This document shows positions 25,672 to 36,203 of a stretch of DNA of 64,000 bases, in pieces (the stretch's first letter is position 1; each line of letters opens with the position of its first letter). The stretch lies in NCBI RefSeq assembly GCF_003722335.1, contig NZ_CP026100.1, positions 744,001-808,000 on the forward strand. Reading direction: 5' to 3'. This DNA is from Caulobacter flavus (GTDB lineage Bacteria > Pseudomonadota > Alphaproteobacteria > Caulobacterales > Caulobacteraceae). The notes beneath the pieces were generated by a model, which worked only from the letters and a program-made list of their open reading frames with translations, was not told where the DNA came from and made no database searches. A program made the translations under genes and the position numbers.

Positions 25672-26076
25672 ATGCAAACCCACGCCCTGGTCGCCATCGT
25701 CACCTTGGTCGCCCTGCTCTGCTACGTCTGGATGACGCTGCGGGTGGGCGGCGCCCGCCGGCGCACCAAGATCGACGCCCCGGCCATGACCGGCCACCCG
25801 GACCTGGAGCGCGCCATCCGCGTGCAAGCCAACACCCTGGAATGGCTGGTGATCTTCCTGCCGTCGCTGTGGCTGTTCGCGATCTACTGGAACGACCTTT
25901 TCGCCGCCGCCGTCGGCGCGGTGTGGATCGTCGGGCGGATCGTCTACGCCCTCGGCTACAGCGCCGACGCCAAGAAGCGCTTCGCCGGCTTCGGCATCCA
26001 GGCCCTGGCGACTTTCGTCCTGCTGCTGGGCGCGCTTGGCCGCGCGGTCTGGGTGGCGGCGACGGTGGGGCTGTAG
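25672..26076 (+). CDS. MAPEG-family membrane protein
   Basis: The 134-residue protein has four hydrophobic segments and the MAPEG signature region (HPDLERAIRVQANTLEWLVIFLP, about residues 43-65), including the conserved Arg, Asn and Glu. MAPEG proteins are trimeric membrane enzymes that use glutathione to process lipophilic electrophiles or peroxides in eukaryotes; bacterial members are probably detoxifying glutathione transferases. ATG 25672 is preferred because GGGGAGGA lies about 10 bases upstream and the first helix starts there. It is a single gene bounded by repeats downstream. Confidence 0.87.
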   Translation: MQTHALVAIVTLVALLCYVWMTLRVGGARRRTKIDAPAMTGHPDLERAIRVQANTLEWLVIFLPSLWLFAIYWNDLFAAAVGAVWIVGRIVYALGYSADAKKRFAGFGIQALATFVLLLGALGRAVWVAATVGL

Positions 26077-26110
26077 AGAGGACCTTCAAGGCAGCCGCCG
26101 ACCAGAAAGG

Positions 26111-26265
26111 CTCGTCGTCCCGGAAAGCCCGCAGGGCTTATCCGGGACCCAGGGGACCGGGCTCCACGACTAGGCTCGCCCTTGGTGTTGGCCGATACGA
26201 TGCGGCGGCCCCTGGGTCCCGGCTCTCCCGCCCGCCTTCGCGGGCGTACGGCCGGGATGACGAGC
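26111..26265. repeat. Intergenic repeat, family C, copy 2 (long form)
   Basis: Begins CGTCGTCCCGGAAAGCCC, continues with GCAGGGCTTATCCGGGA and ends GGCCGGGATGACGAG. The left part matches the copy at 63397 almost exactly; the right part contains a CCCGCCTTCGCGGGCG hairpin. It fills most of the 225-base gap between the MAPEG and LysE genes, which holds nothing else recognisable. Confidence 0.75.
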
Positions 26266-26301
26266 TTTGTCTTGGCAGGAAGAAGGCCTATAGCCCCGCC
26301 C

Positions 26302-26943
26302 ATGGTCCTGCTCGTCGATCCCGCCCGCTACAGCGCCTTCCTGGCGGCCATGTTCGTGATGGCCATCACGCCGGGACCGGCCAACCTGTTCGCCATCGCC
26401 ACCGGCATGGAGAAGGGCAAGGGCGCGGCGTTGCTGGGCGTGGTGGGGATGAACACCGCGAGCCTCGTGTGGTTCGTGTTCGCGGCGCTGGGCCTGGGCG
26501 CGCTGATCGCCGCCTTCCCGGCCGCCTTCCACGTTCTGGCCCTGGCAGGGGCGGCCTACCTGGTCTGGCTGGGCGTCAAGTCGATCCGCGGCGCGCTGAA
26601 GCCCGCGAACGCCGAGGGCCAGGCCCTGGCCGGGGTGAAGATGTCGTCCACCCGCTCGGCCTTCCGCGACGGCTTCGCCGTGCAGATCGCCAACCCCAAG
26701 ATCCTGCTGTTCTTCGGCGCGGTGCTGCCGCCGTTCATCGACGTGCAGCGCCCGCTGGTCCCGCAGCTGGTGATGTTCGCCGCCGCCACCATCGGCATGG
26801 ACCTGATCAGCATGAGCGCCTACGGCCTGGGCGGCGCGGCCCTGGCCTCGCGGATGAACGAGCCCGGCTTCCGCAAGGGTTTCGGGATCGTGGTCGGAAT
26901 CCTGCTGATCACCGCCGCCGGCCTGATCGTGGCCCGGGGCTAG
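26302..26943 (+). CDS. LysE/RhtB-family amino-acid exporter
   Basis: The 213-residue protein has about six hydrophobic segments and the LysE/RhtB hallmark MAITPGPANLFAIATGMEKGKGAAL (residues about 18-42), in which the TPGP motif and Gly-rich loop are diagnostic. The second half repeats the pattern with FRDGFAVQIANPKILLFFGAVLP. Members export amino acids such as lysine, homoserine or threonine and use the proton gradient. The substrate cannot be read from the sequence. The start at ATG 26302 is chosen because the upstream in-frame sequence is translated repeat DNA. Confidence 0.88.
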   Translation: MVLLVDPARYSAFLAAMFVMAITPGPANLFAIATGMEKGKGAALLGVVGMNTASLVWFVFAALGLGALIAAFPAAFHVLALAGAAYLVWLGVKSIRGALKPANAEGQALAGVKMSSTRSAFRDGFAVQIANPKILLFFGAVLPPFIDVQRPLVPQLVMFAAATIGMDLISMSAYGLGGAALASRMNEPGFRKGFGIVVGILLITAAGLIVARG

Positions 26944-27056
26944 AGTCGGCCAGCAATCTCTTTTACATCGCGGCAACGTGTTCGCCTTGGCGAAACCGTA
27001 AAGCTCCGCCATCCATTGTGGTACGGGAGTAACGAGTCGTCGCAAAGGAGCGCGCC

Positions 27057-27653
27057 ATGTCCCATAAGAAGGCCAAATGGCTCGCGATCGCGGCGGTCGC
27101 CGCCGCGCTCAGCGCCTGCGCCACCGCCACGCCGTACCAGCCGGCCATCCCCGGCCAGAAGGCCTCGGGCGGCTTCACCGAAATGCGCCTCGAGGGCGAC
27201 CGCTACCGGGTCGGCTTCGCGGGCAACAGCCTGACCAGCCGCGAGACCGTCGAGCGCTATCTGCTGTACCGCGCCGCCGAGGTGACGGTCGAGCAGGGCT
27301 ACGACTGGTTTGAGACCGCCGACCGCCGCACCGACCGCACGGCCCGCACGGTAATCGACGAGGATCCGTTCATGCGGCCGGGCTTCGGCTACGGCTATCC
27401 ATACGGCTACTGGCGTCCGTCCTGGCGCTACTACGGCCCCCGCTACGGCGGCTGGCGCGCCTGGGACCCGTTCTGGGGCGACCCCTTCTTCGCCAACCGC
27501 GCCGAGGTGCGGACGATCGAGAAGTTCGAGGCCAGCACCGAGATCGTCCTGCACAAGGGCGCCAAGCCCTCGGGCGATCCGCGCGCCTACGACGCCCGCG
27601 AGATCATCAAGAACCTCGAACCGACCATCCAGAGGCCGGCTCCGGGTCAGTAG
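27057..27653 (+). CDS. CC0125/CC1285-family lipoprotein
   Basis: The 198-residue protein has a lipoprotein signal (LSAC lipobox, Cys at about residue 21), a central conserved domain (GGFTEMRLEGDRYRVGFAGN, then a YLLYRAAEVTVEQGYDWF helix) and a Gly/Tyr/Trp/Pro-rich stretch (about residues 103-140, GFGYGYPYGYW). This is the Caulobacter CC0125/CC1285 family, a lineage-typical envelope lipoprotein of unknown role. The ATG at 27057 is preceded by AAAGGAGCGCGCC, a strong ribosome-binding site. A terminator follows eight bases after the stop. Confidence 0.9.
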   Translation: MSHKKAKWLAIAAVAAALSACATATPYQPAIPGQKASGGFTEMRLEGDRYRVGFAGNSLTSRETVERYLLYRAAEVTVEQGYDWFETADRRTDRTARTVIDEDPFMRPGFGYGYPYGYWRPSWRYYGPRYGGWRAWDPFWGDPFFANRAEVRTIEKFEASTEIVLHKGAKPSGDPRAYDAREIIKNLEPTIQRPAPGQ

Positions 27654-27660
27654 AAACGAC

Positions 27661-27690
27661 AAAGGCCCTCTCCAGCGGAGAGGGCCTTTT
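27661..27690 (+). terminator. Rho-independent terminator after the CC0125-family gene
   Basis: GGCCCTCTCC and GGAGAGGGCC form a 10-bp perfect stem with a three-base loop, flanked by AAA on the left and TTTT on the right. The A and T flanks make it active in both directions in principle. Confidence 0.92.
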
Positions 27691-27696
27691 CTCTTG

Positions 27697-27740
27697 ATCC
27701 TCCCCAACAGGGGGAGGTTCCTCCTCGGTCGCTCCGCGCC
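27697..27740. repeat. Intergenic repeat, family B, partial copy
   Basis: ATCCTCCCCAACAGGGGGAGG followed by TTCCTCCTCGGTCGCTCCGCGCC. It keeps the CTCCCC/GGGGAG hairpin and the TCGCTNCGCG element of the longer copies but lacks the central module. It lies just before the cobW stop codon. Confidence 0.7.
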
Positions 27741-27743
27741 AGC

Positions 27744-28850
27744 CTAAGCCGCGCAGGCCTCGAAGCCCTTCTTCAGCTCGGCCTCGTCGAGGTCGCGGCC
27801 GATGAAGACCATGCGGCTGTAGCGGTTGTCCTTGTCGGTCCACGGGCGCTGGAAGTCGCCTTCCAGGATCATGTGCACGGCCTGGAACACCAGGCGGCGC
27901 TCCTCGCCCTTCACGTCGATGATGCCCTTGGCGCGCAGGATGTCGACACCCTTGGCGGCCAGCAGCTCGTTGAGCCAGGCGGTGATCTTCTGGCCGTCGA
28001 CCGGACGGTCGAGGGTCAGCGAGATCCCCTTCACCCCGTCGTCGTGGATATCGCTCTTGTGGTCGTGGCCATGGTGGTGATGGCCGTGATCATGACCGCA
28101 GTGCTCGTCGTGCACGTGGTCATGGTCGTGATGATGGTGGTCGTGGCCGCAGTGCTCGTCGTGGACGTGGCCCGGCTCGCCGTGGGCCGGGTTGAGGAAG
28201 TCCGGCTCCAGCTCGGTGATCCGCTCCAGGTCGAAGCTGTGCTTGCCGATGATCGCGGTCAGCGGGACGTCCGAGCGCTGGGCGCGGTGGATCGGGGCCA
28301 GTGGGTTGATCTTGCGGATCCGGGCCTCGACGTGGCGCAAGTCGTCCTCGCCCACGAGGTCGGTCTTGTTGAGCACGATCTGGTCGGCGAAGGCGATCTG
28401 CTCGACGGCTTCCTTGCTGTCGGAGAGGCGCAGCATGATGTGCTTGGCGTCCACCAGGGCGGTCACCGAGTCCAGATAGGTGCGGGCCTTGACGTCCTCG
28501 TCGACGAAGAAGGTCTGGGCCACCGGACCCGGATCGGCCAGGCCCGTGGTCTCGACGACGATGGCGTCGAAGCCGCCCTTGCGCTTCATCAGACCCGAGA
28601 GCACCCGGATCAGGTCGCCGCGCACCGTGCAGCAGACGCAGCCGTTGTTCATCTCGAACACTTCCTCGTCGGCGCCGACCACCAGGTCGTTGTCGATGCC
28701 GACCTCGCCGAACTCGTTGACGATCACGGCGTAGCGCTTGCCGTGCTCCTCGGTCAGGATGCGGTTGAGCAGCGTGGTCTTGCCGGCGCCGAGATAGCCG
28801 GTCAGCACGGTGACGGGGATCTTGCCGGGAGCGGGAGCGGTCTGGGTCAT
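27744..28850 (-). CDS. CobW/COG0523 GTPase metallochaperone with His-rich loop
   Basis: The 368-residue G3E-family GTPase has a Walker A motif GYLGAGKTT (about residues 18-26), the metal-binding CxCC motif in NNGCVCCT (about 68-75), the NKTD guanine motif, and a C-terminal CobW_C domain. Between the two domains lies an expanded metal-binding loop (about residues 226-270) with more than 20 His residues and two repeated EHCGHDH units. COG0523 proteins insert or store zinc, cobalt or nickel. The His-rich loop favours a zinc or nickel buffering role. The next gene in the same direction upstream is a polytopic membrane protein that could be a metal transporter. Confidence 0.88.
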   Translation of the reverse strand: MTQTAPAPGKIPVTVLTGYLGAGKTTLLNRILTEEHGKRYAVIVNEFGEVGIDNDLVVGADEEVFEMNNGCVCCTVRGDLIRVLSGLMKRKGGFDAIVVETTGLADPGPVAQTFFVDEDVKARTYLDSVTALVDAKHIMLRLSDSKEAVEQIAFADQIVLNKTDLVGEDDLRHVEARIRKINPLAPIHRAQRSDVPLTAIIGKHSFDLERITELEPDFLNPAHGEPGHVHDEHCGHDHHHHDHDHVHDEHCGHDHGHHHHGHDHKSDIHDDGVKGISLTLDRPVDGQKITAWLNELLAAKGVDILRAKGIIDVKGEERRLVFQAVHMILEGDFQRPWTDKDNRYSRMVFIGRDLDEAELKKGFEACAA

Positions 28851-28911
28851 GGCGGGTATTTAGGGCCGCGAGCGACGAAGCGAAAGCGGGGGATGAAACG
28901 ACCGCCCCCAC

Positions 28912-28950
28912 CTCCCGTCATTCCCGCCACAAGGGCGGGAATGACGGGAG
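28912..28950. repeat. Intergenic palindromic repeat, family A, copy 2
   Basis: CTCCCGTCATTCCCGCC and its complement, separated by ACAAG, form a near-perfect 17-bp stem. The core is identical to the copy at 1503. It lies between the membrane-protein gene and cobW. Confidence 0.9.
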
Positions 28951-28968
28951 TTTAGAAAGACGCCCGCC

Positions 28969-29598
28969 TTACGTCTTCAGGAAGGCCACCGCCAGGCCGA
29001 CCAGCACCAGGGCGGCTCCCAGGATGGTTTCCTCGTAGCGCTCCAGCCAGTCGAGGTTCAGGCGGCGCACGCCGGCCAGGGAAAGGCCAGTGAACAGCAG
29101 CATGCCCGCCGCCGTCGCCGTCAGCAGCACCAGGCTGAGCAGCAGGAACGCGCCCCAGCCGTGCTTCATCCCGGCCAGGTAATAAGGAAGGAAGGCCTCG
29201 CACGGCGACAGGGTCAGCAGCACCACCAGGGCGGTGATCGCCGCCCGGTCGGAGGCGTAGGTCCGCCGGCCGGCCTCGGGCATGGCGTGGCTGTGGCGCC
29301 CCCGCACGATATAGAAGAGGCCGACCGCCACCATCAGCCCGCCGACGATCCAGTGGAACAGGTGGCCAAGGCGCGGCTCCAGCGCCAGGCCCGCCACCAC
29401 CAGCACGAGGCCCAGCAGGATGGTCAGGGCCACGTGCCCCAGGCCCGCCAGCAGGGTCACGCCCAAGGTGCGTCCCGCCGACCATTTCTGCGCGCGGCCG
29501 ACCAGCACGAACGGCAGCCAATGGGTTGGCAGGGCCGCGTGCAGGAAGGCCACCATGAAGCCGGTGGCCGCGATCGAGGCGAAGAAGGCGGACGTCAC
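28969..29598 (-). CDS. Polytopic membrane protein, possible metal transporter
   Basis: The 209-residue protein has about six hydrophobic segments. Helix 1 contains FLHAALPTHWLPF (about residues 18-30), whose paired His residues recall the metal-binding first helix of NicO/HupE-type nickel and cobalt exporters. A loop holds RGRHSHAMPEAGRR, and another helix holds LSPCEAFLPYYLAG, with a conserved-looking Cys. It is upstream of the CobW GTPase in the same direction, which supports a metal-related role. This is inference; I cannot place it in a named family. A GTG at 29598 gives the best N-terminus; starts further upstream would add sequence without membrane character. Confidence 0.65.
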   Translation of the reverse strand: MTSAFFASIAATGFMVAFLHAALPTHWLPFVLVGRAQKWSAGRTLGVTLLAGLGHVALTILLGLVLVVAGLALEPRLGHLFHWIVGGLMVAVGLFYIVRGRHSHAMPEAGRRTYASDRAAITALVVLLTLSPCEAFLPYYLAGMKHGWGAFLLLSLVLLTATAAGMLLFTGLSLAGVRRLNLDWLERYEETILGAALVLVGLAVAFLKT

Positions 29599-29706
29599 GC
29601 TCGCGCTATAGCCTGTTACAAAATAACGAGCCAGGGGAGTCGTGAGCGCTCCGGCCACAGGCCGCACATTGAATCCCGTCAAGGCCCAGAGAGGGCTCCT
29701 TGGCCG

Positions 29707-29734
29707 TTGACTCACAGCCTTTCGACGCTATAAG
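29707..29734 (+). promoter_or_regulatory. Housekeeping-type promoter of rplU-rpmA
   Basis: TTGACT (29707-29712) and GCTATAAG (29727-29734) are separated by 14 bases. This fits the Caulobacter sigma-73 pattern TTGAC with a GCTA-type -10 element. It lies about 80 bases before the rplU start. Confidence 0.7.
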
Positions 29735-29745
29735 TGCGCCCCTCT

Positions 29746-29770
29746 CGCCCGCCGGGTTTCCTAGCGGGCG
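29746..29770 (+). promoter_or_regulatory. Hairpin in the rplU leader
   Basis: CGCCCGC (29746-29752) pairs with GCGGGCG (29764-29770) around an 11-base loop in the 5' untranslated region of rplU. It may be a transcript-stability or autoregulatory element; no matching family was confirmed. Confidence 0.5.
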
Positions 29771-29812
29771 TTCCGTATTTTGCGAACAGCACGTTATTTA
29801 AGGCGCTAACCT

Positions 29813-30322
29813 ATGTACGCGGTCATCAAAACCGGCGGCAAGCAGTACCGGGTCCAAGCCGGCGACCTGCTGGTCGTCGAGAAGCTCGACGGTCAACCTG
29901 GCGCGGAAGTCGCCTTTGGCGAAGTTCTGCTGCTGGGCGAAGGCGAGGCCGTGACGGTCGGCGCCCCCACCGTTGACGGCGCCGTCGTCAACGCCACCCT
30001 GATCGAAACCCGCAAGGGCGAGAAGGTGAAGATCTTCAAGAAGATCCGCCGTCAGGGCTACCGCCGCACCCGCGGTCACCGCCAGACCGAAACGGTCCTG
30101 CGCGTGACGTCGGTCGCCGGCGCCGGCAAGGAAAGCAAGTGGGACGGCACGATCGACCTGACCCCGAAGGTCATCCTCGACGCCCGCGCCCGCGGTCTCG
30201 GCGACGCCGCCGTGCCCTTCACCATCCCGGAAGCTCCGGCCGCCAAGGCTGAAGCCGCCGCTCCGAAGAAGAAGGCCGCGCCGAAGAAGGCCGCCGCCCC
30301 CGCTCCGGAAGCTGAAGCTTAA
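29813..30322 (+). CDS. rplU: 50S ribosomal protein L21 with extended C-terminal tail
   Basis: Residues 1-102 are classic L21 (MYAVIKTGGKQYRVQ at the start, KIFKKIRRQGYRRTRGHRQ in the rRNA-binding region). E. coli L21 has 103 residues, but this protein has 169. The extra part includes a KVILDARARG segment and ends in an Ala/Lys/Pro-rich tail (about 137-169). L21 binds 23S rRNA in the large subunit. The pairing with rpmA (L27) 77 bases downstream is universal. An AAGG ribosome-binding site, a leader hairpin and a housekeeping promoter precede the ATG. Confidence 0.97.
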   Translation: MYAVIKTGGKQYRVQAGDLLVVEKLDGQPGAEVAFGEVLLLGEGEAVTVGAPTVDGAVVNATLIETRKGEKVKIFKKIRRQGYRRTRGHRQTETVLRVTSVAGAGKESKWDGTIDLTPKVILDARARGLGDAAVPFTIPEAPAAKAEAAAPKKKAAPKKAAAPAPEAEA

Positions 30323-30341
30323 GATCCGCCAGGATCTTTTT
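30321..30341 (+). terminator. Small hairpin with T run between rplU and rpmA
   Basis: AAGATCC and GGATCTT form a 7-bp stem with four loop bases and are followed by TTT. The stem starts inside the rplU stop codon. It is weak, and probably only attenuates read-through into rpmA. Confidence 0.5.
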
Positions 30342-30399
30342 GGATTGATCTGACCCAGGTCCGCGCGTCGGAAACCGGGTCAAAGATTAGGAGAGCATC

Positions 30400-30669
30400 A
30401 TGGCTCACAAGAAATCTGGCGGCTCGTCGAGCAACGGTCGCGACTCGGAATCGAAGCGCCTTGGCGTAAAGAAGTTCGGCGGCGAGAAGGTTCTCGCCGG
30501 CAACATCCTCGTCCGTCAGCGCGGCACCAAGTTCTACCCGGGCGCCAACGTCGGCATCGGCAAGGATCACACCCTCTTCGCCCTCGTCGAAGGCGCCGTG
30601 GGCTTCGTGACCAAGAAGCACAACCGTACCTACGTGACCGTGGCCCCGGTGGCCCAGGCCGCCGAATAG
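30400..30669 (+). CDS. rpmA: 50S ribosomal protein L27
   Basis: The 89-residue protein starts [20 protein letters not shown] and contains [21 protein letters not shown] and [14 protein letters not shown], all invariant L27 blocks. L27 lies at the peptidyl-transferase centre of the 50S subunit; its flexible N-terminus reaches the tRNA ends. No cleavable N-terminal extension of the Firmicutes kind is present. It follows rplU and ends before a strong terminator. AGGAGAGCATC precedes the ATG. Confidence 0.98.
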   Translation: MAHKKSGGSSSNGRDSESKRLGVKKFGGEKVLAGNILVRQRGTKFYPGANVGIGKDHTLFALVEGAVGFVTKKHNRTYVTVAPVAQAAE

Positions 30670-30735
30670 TACGATCAGAAGTCTCTCTTCGGATCGTGCT
30701 TCCTAAACGAAGACGATCCGGACGCGACGAATACG

Positions 30736-30770
30736 AAGCGGGGAGTCCGGACGCCGGACTCCCCGCTTTT
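30736..30770 (+). terminator. Strong terminator of rplU-rpmA
   Basis: A 15-bp perfect stem (AAGCGGGGAGTCCGG at 30736-30750, complement at 30754-30768), a three-base loop ACG and a TTTT end. Confidence 0.95.
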
Positions 30771-30894
30771 GTTCGTCCATGCTCCAGAAAAAGCCTCATC
30801 CAGGCAATTGGAGCGTCACGGTCCCGCACTATCTGAGGCGCGTCGGAGTATTCGGCGCCTCGCGTGAAGAAGGGCCGGGAAAGGGAGACGCGCC

Positions 30895-31428
30895 ATGTGC
30901 GTGATCGAAAGAAGCCCTGTCATCGAGACGCGGCGGCTCGCCCTGCGGGCGCCGGAGATGTCCGACGCGCCGCGCATCGCCAGCCTGGGCGCCGACTACG
31001 CCATCTCCAAGATGACCACCCGCATGCCCTGGCCCTACGGCCAGGCCGACGCGGAAGAGTTCGTGGCCCGCGTCCACGCGCAGGACTGGAGCCGCAACGC
31101 CACCTTCGTCATCGACCTGGAAGACGCCGGCGTCGTCGGCGTGCTGGGCTTCTTCCCCAACGAAGAGGACCGGCTCGAGGTCGGCTACTGGGTCGGCCGG
31201 CCGTACTGGGGCCGGGGCCTGGCCACCGAGGCCCTGCAGGGCGCGCTGTCCTGGGCCGCGCACGACTGGCGCCGCAAGCTGGTCGTCGCCGGCCACTTCG
31301 CCGACAACCCCGCCTCCGGCCAGGTGCTGGTCAAGGCTGGCTTCCTCTACACCGGCGTGATCGCCGACAAGGACTCGGTCTCGCGCGGGGCGTCCGTGCC
31401 GACGCGGATGATGGTCTGGCTGGCCTGA
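30895..31428 (+). CDS. GNAT acetyltransferase (RimJ/RimL-like)
   Basis: The 177-residue protein begins with the ETRRLALRAPEMSDA block (about residues 11-25) typical of the RimJ/RimL branch of GNAT acetyltransferases. The acetyl-CoA loop appears as VGRPYWGRGLATEAL (about 101-115), matching the Q/RxxGxG/A pattern. This group acetylates protein N-termini or small molecules; its target here is unknown. It lies downstream of rplU-rpmA, but the strong terminator at 30736 makes it a separate transcript. GGGAAAGGGAGACGCGCC precedes the ATG. Confidence 0.88.
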   Translation: MCVIERSPVIETRRLALRAPEMSDAPRIASLGADYAISKMTTRMPWPYGQADAEEFVARVHAQDWSRNATFVIDLEDAGVVGVLGFFPNEEDRLEVGYWVGRPYWGRGLATEALQGALSWAAHDWRRKLVVAGHFADNPASGQVLVKAGFLYTGVIADKDSVSRGASVPTRMMVWLA

Positions 31429-31446
31429 GGCGACCCGCTTCCCAGT

Positions 31447-31482
31447 TCCCGTCATTCCCGCCTTGTGGCGGGAATGACGGGA
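31447..31482. repeat. Intergenic palindromic repeat, family A, copy 3
   Basis: TCCCGTCATTCCCGCC at 31447-31462 with its exact complement at 31467-31482 and a 4-base loop TTGT. It lies between the GNAT gene and the beta-propeller gene. Confidence 0.9.
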
Positions 31483-31538
31483 GGTAGAGATGAAGAAACA
31501 CATTATGTAAGATGCGCCTCCATAATATGGGAGGCATC

Positions 31539-32546
31539 ATGCATCGTCGCGTTCTGTCCGGACTGGCCCTGACCCTGGCGCTGCTGACGCCCGCCGCCGC
31601 GCTCGCCGAGGCCAAGAAGCCCCTCTACCGCGACCCGATTTTCGACGGCGCGGCCGACGTCGCCATCGCCTGGGACAAGTCCGACAAGCTGTGGCGGATG
31701 TTTTACACCAACCGCCGCGCGACGCTGAAGCTGGAAGACCCCAAGGACGTCGCCTGGCTGCACGCCACCGCCATCGGCGTGGCTACCTCCAGGGACGGCC
31801 TGGCCTGGACCTATGCCGGCACGGCGAACATTCCGGCCGCATGCACCGGCGAGACCCTGTGGGCCCCGGAGATCTTCACCGAGAACGGCGTCCACCACAT
31901 GTTCCTGACCGTGGTGCCGGGCGTCTTCCATCGCTGGAACCTGCCCGAAGCGGGCGCGAAGATCGTCCACCTGACCTCGACCGACCTGAAGGCCTGGTCC
32001 TGCGCCGACACCCTGAACCTGGGTTCCGACCGGGTGATCGACGCCGGCGTCATCAAGGCGCCGCAAGGCGGCTACCGCATGTGGTTCAAGGACGAGCGCA
32101 AGGACAGCCGGATCTTCTTCGCCGACAGCCCCGACCTGAAGACCTGGACCCGCCAGCCCGACTTCGTCGCCGACTTCGCCGGCGAGGGCCCCAAGGTGTT
32201 CTTCTTCGAAGGCGCCTGGTGGATGATCGCCGACGCCTGGAAGGGCCTGGCGGTGCTGCGCAGCAAGGACGCCGTGACCTGGGAGCGCCAGCCGGGCTTC
32301 ATCCTCGACAAGCCGGGCAGCCAGGCCACCGACCGCGACCTGGGCCACCACCCCGACGTGGTGATCAACGACGGCCGCGCGCTGCTCTACTATTTCGTCG
32401 GCCAGGGCAAGGAAGACGAGGCCAAGACCGACCCAGTCTGGAACCAGCGCACGGTGATCCAGCTGGGCGAGCTGAAGGTCGTGGACGGCTGGCTGGCGGT
32501 GGACCGCGAGGCGGTCGTGAAGACGGGGCTGAAGGCGCCCAAATAA
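31539..32546 (+). CDS. Secreted beta-propeller protein (GH43/GH32-like)
   Basis: The 335-residue protein has a signal peptide (about residues 1-23, cleaved near ALAEA) and repeated blades with glycosidase-propeller motifs: RDPIFDGAADVAIAW at the start, TGETLWAPEIF (about residue 105), STDLKAWS, DRVIDAGVI, SPDLKTWTRQ and SKDAVTWERQ. This is the five-bladed fold of GH43/GH32/GH68-type glycoside hydrolases. RDP, WAPE and GVI positions are compatible with catalytic acids, but I cannot confirm activity. It likely acts on plant or algal glycans in the periplasm or outside. ATG 31539 has GGGAGG six bases upstream. Confidence 0.78.
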   Translation: MHRRVLSGLALTLALLTPAAALAEAKKPLYRDPIFDGAADVAIAWDKSDKLWRMFYTNRRATLKLEDPKDVAWLHATAIGVATSRDGLAWTYAGTANIPAACTGETLWAPEIFTENGVHHMFLTVVPGVFHRWNLPEAGAKIVHLTSTDLKAWSCADTLNLGSDRVIDAGVIKAPQGGYRMWFKDERKDSRIFFADSPDLKTWTRQPDFVADFAGEGPKVFFFEGAWWMIADAWKGLAVLRSKDAVTWERQPGFILDKPGSQATDRDLGHHPDVVINDGRALLYYFVGQGKEDEAKTDPVWNQRTVIQLGELKVVDGWLAVDREAVVKTGLKAPK

Positions 32547-32550
32547 AAGA

Positions 32551-32680
32551 CCCTCCCCCTCTGGGGGAGGCGGCCGAAGGCCGGTGTGGGGAAGTTTTCA
32601 GCTGCCGGTGAAGAGGCCGGCTTCGCAGACGCTCCCCCCCGCCGATCGCTTCGCGATCACCTCCCCACGGGGGAGGTTCC
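32551..32680. repeat. Intergenic repeat, family B, copy 2 (long form)
   Basis: Same modules as the copy at 11101: CTCCCCCTCTGGGGGAG, a GGCCGAAGGCC stem, GTTTTCAGCTGCCGG, GATCGCTTCGCGATC and CTCCCCACGGGGGAG. It separates the propeller gene from the convergent gene at 32695. Confidence 0.85.
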
Positions 32681-32694
32681 CTTTGGGTGGGATC

Positions 32695-33654
32695 TTACGC
32701 CGCCCGGTGCGTGTGGATCACCTTCTGCGGCCCCTCGCGGAAGCGCTTTTCGGCCGTGACGATGCGCTCGCACAGGGCGTCCAGGTCCGACAGCAGCGAG
32801 TAGGTCGCGTAGATGGGGATCTCCATCATCGCCACCTGCGCGCGGGGCATGAACTCGCAGTACTTCTTCCAGGCGATGTGGTTGTCGCGGGCGGTCAGCG
32901 CGCGCTGGCCCAGCGGGTTCCACAGGTTCAGGTCGACCAGCTCGTCACGGCATTCCTTCATCACCGGCAGGGCGATGTAGAGGAACAGGAAGGTCGGGGT
33001 GGCCGCACGGCTGAACTGCGGCTGCACCTGCATGTGCCAGATGCGGAAGGCCTCGAAGAAGTTGGCCTTGCGGGCCGGGTCCGGCGGCAGCCAGTTGGCC
33101 TCGGTGTTGATCACCTCGGCGGCGCTGGCCGCGCGCTTGACCAGTTCGTCGGCGCTGCGGCCGCCGGCCATGGTCTTGGACAGGGCCGCGACCGGGATGT
33201 TCAGCTTCCTGGCGACGTCGGTGAAGCTGACCTGCTGGCCGCCCATCGGGGTGAACTGGCCGAAATTGGGGGCGTTGGGAGCCTTGGCGCGGCGGATGGC
33301 GGCGGCCTCGTGCTCGATCTTCTGGGCCTCGCGCTTCTTCTCGATCTGGACGCGGTCGAACTCGGCCTCGTGCGCGGCCTGCTCGTCGGGCGTCATCCAG
33401 CGGGCGCGGCCGGGGCCATAGGTGCGCTCGAGCCGGTTGATCAGAACCAGGACGTGGTTTTCCGAGGGCTTGGGACCGATGTCGCCGAGGAAGGCGCGGA
33501 AATCGCGCCATGTGCCGGTCACCCCCGTGCCGCGGCTCATCAGGATGTTGCGATGGATAGACGCCTCGCCCGCATACTTGCGGCAAAGCGTCTGCAGCGT
33601 CAGGTCCTTGAGGTCCTGATCCAGTTCATTCCCGATGTTCGCTTCCGTCGACAA
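32695..33654 (-). CDS. Hypothetical protein with degenerate HNH/AP2-like and HTH-like regions
   Basis: The 319-residue protein is not one I recognise as a named family. Its first ~95 residues recall small phage HNH/AP2-type DNA-binding proteins: a [15 protein letters not shown] block (about 48-62) followed by [19 protein letters not shown] (about 71-89), the arrangement seen around phage HNH motifs, but without the Cys and His residues that would bind metal or cut DNA. A later stretch ([21 protein letters not shown], split about residues 142-162) looks like a helix-turn-helix. The C-terminal half is mixed. TTG 33654 is preferred because GGGGGGAGG lies six bases upstream. It diverges from obgE. 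Confidence 0.6.
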   Translation of the reverse strand: MSTEANIGNELDQDLKDLTLQTLCRKYAGEASIHRNILMSRGTGVTGTWRDFRAFLGDIGPKPSENHVLVLINRLERTYGPGRARWMTPDEQAAHEAEFDRVQIEKKREAQKIEHEAAAIRRAKAPNAPNFGQFTPMGGQQVSFTDVARKLNIPVAALSKTMAGGRSADELVKRAASAAEVINTEANWLPPDPARKANFFEAFRIWHMQVQPQFSRAATPTFLFLYIALPVMKECRDELVDLNLWNPLGQRALTARDNHIAWKKYCEFMPRAQVAMMEIPIYATYSLLSDLDALCERIVTAEKRFREGPQKVIHTHRAA

Positions 33655-33725
33655 CGGACGCCTCCCCCCTCCACGAGAAATAGAGAATTTTCGCCCCGGG
33701 ACCGTTTGTCGCACCCTGTGTTTAA

Positions 33726-36064
<2,339 letters not shown>

Positions 36065-36076
36065 TCCATGCCTGAG

Positions 36077-36194
36077 CCCTCCCCTCGATGGGGGAGGGTT
36101 GGGTGGGGTGGTTGCGGCGGCTGAACTTGGCATGGAAGCCAGTTCAGCAGATCACCCCCATCCCCGGCCCTTCCCCCACCAAGGGGGAAGGGAG
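36077..36194. repeat. Intergenic repeat, family B-related
   Basis: CCCTCCCCTCGATGGGGGAGGG at the left and CCTTCCCCCACCAAGGGGGAAGG at the right are two hairpins flanking a middle part with TGAACTTGG/CCAGTTCA inverted repeats. It separates proB from the convergent hydrolase gene and marks the left edge of the insert between proB and proA. Confidence 0.7.
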
Positions 36195-36203
36195 CAGTCG
36201 TAG

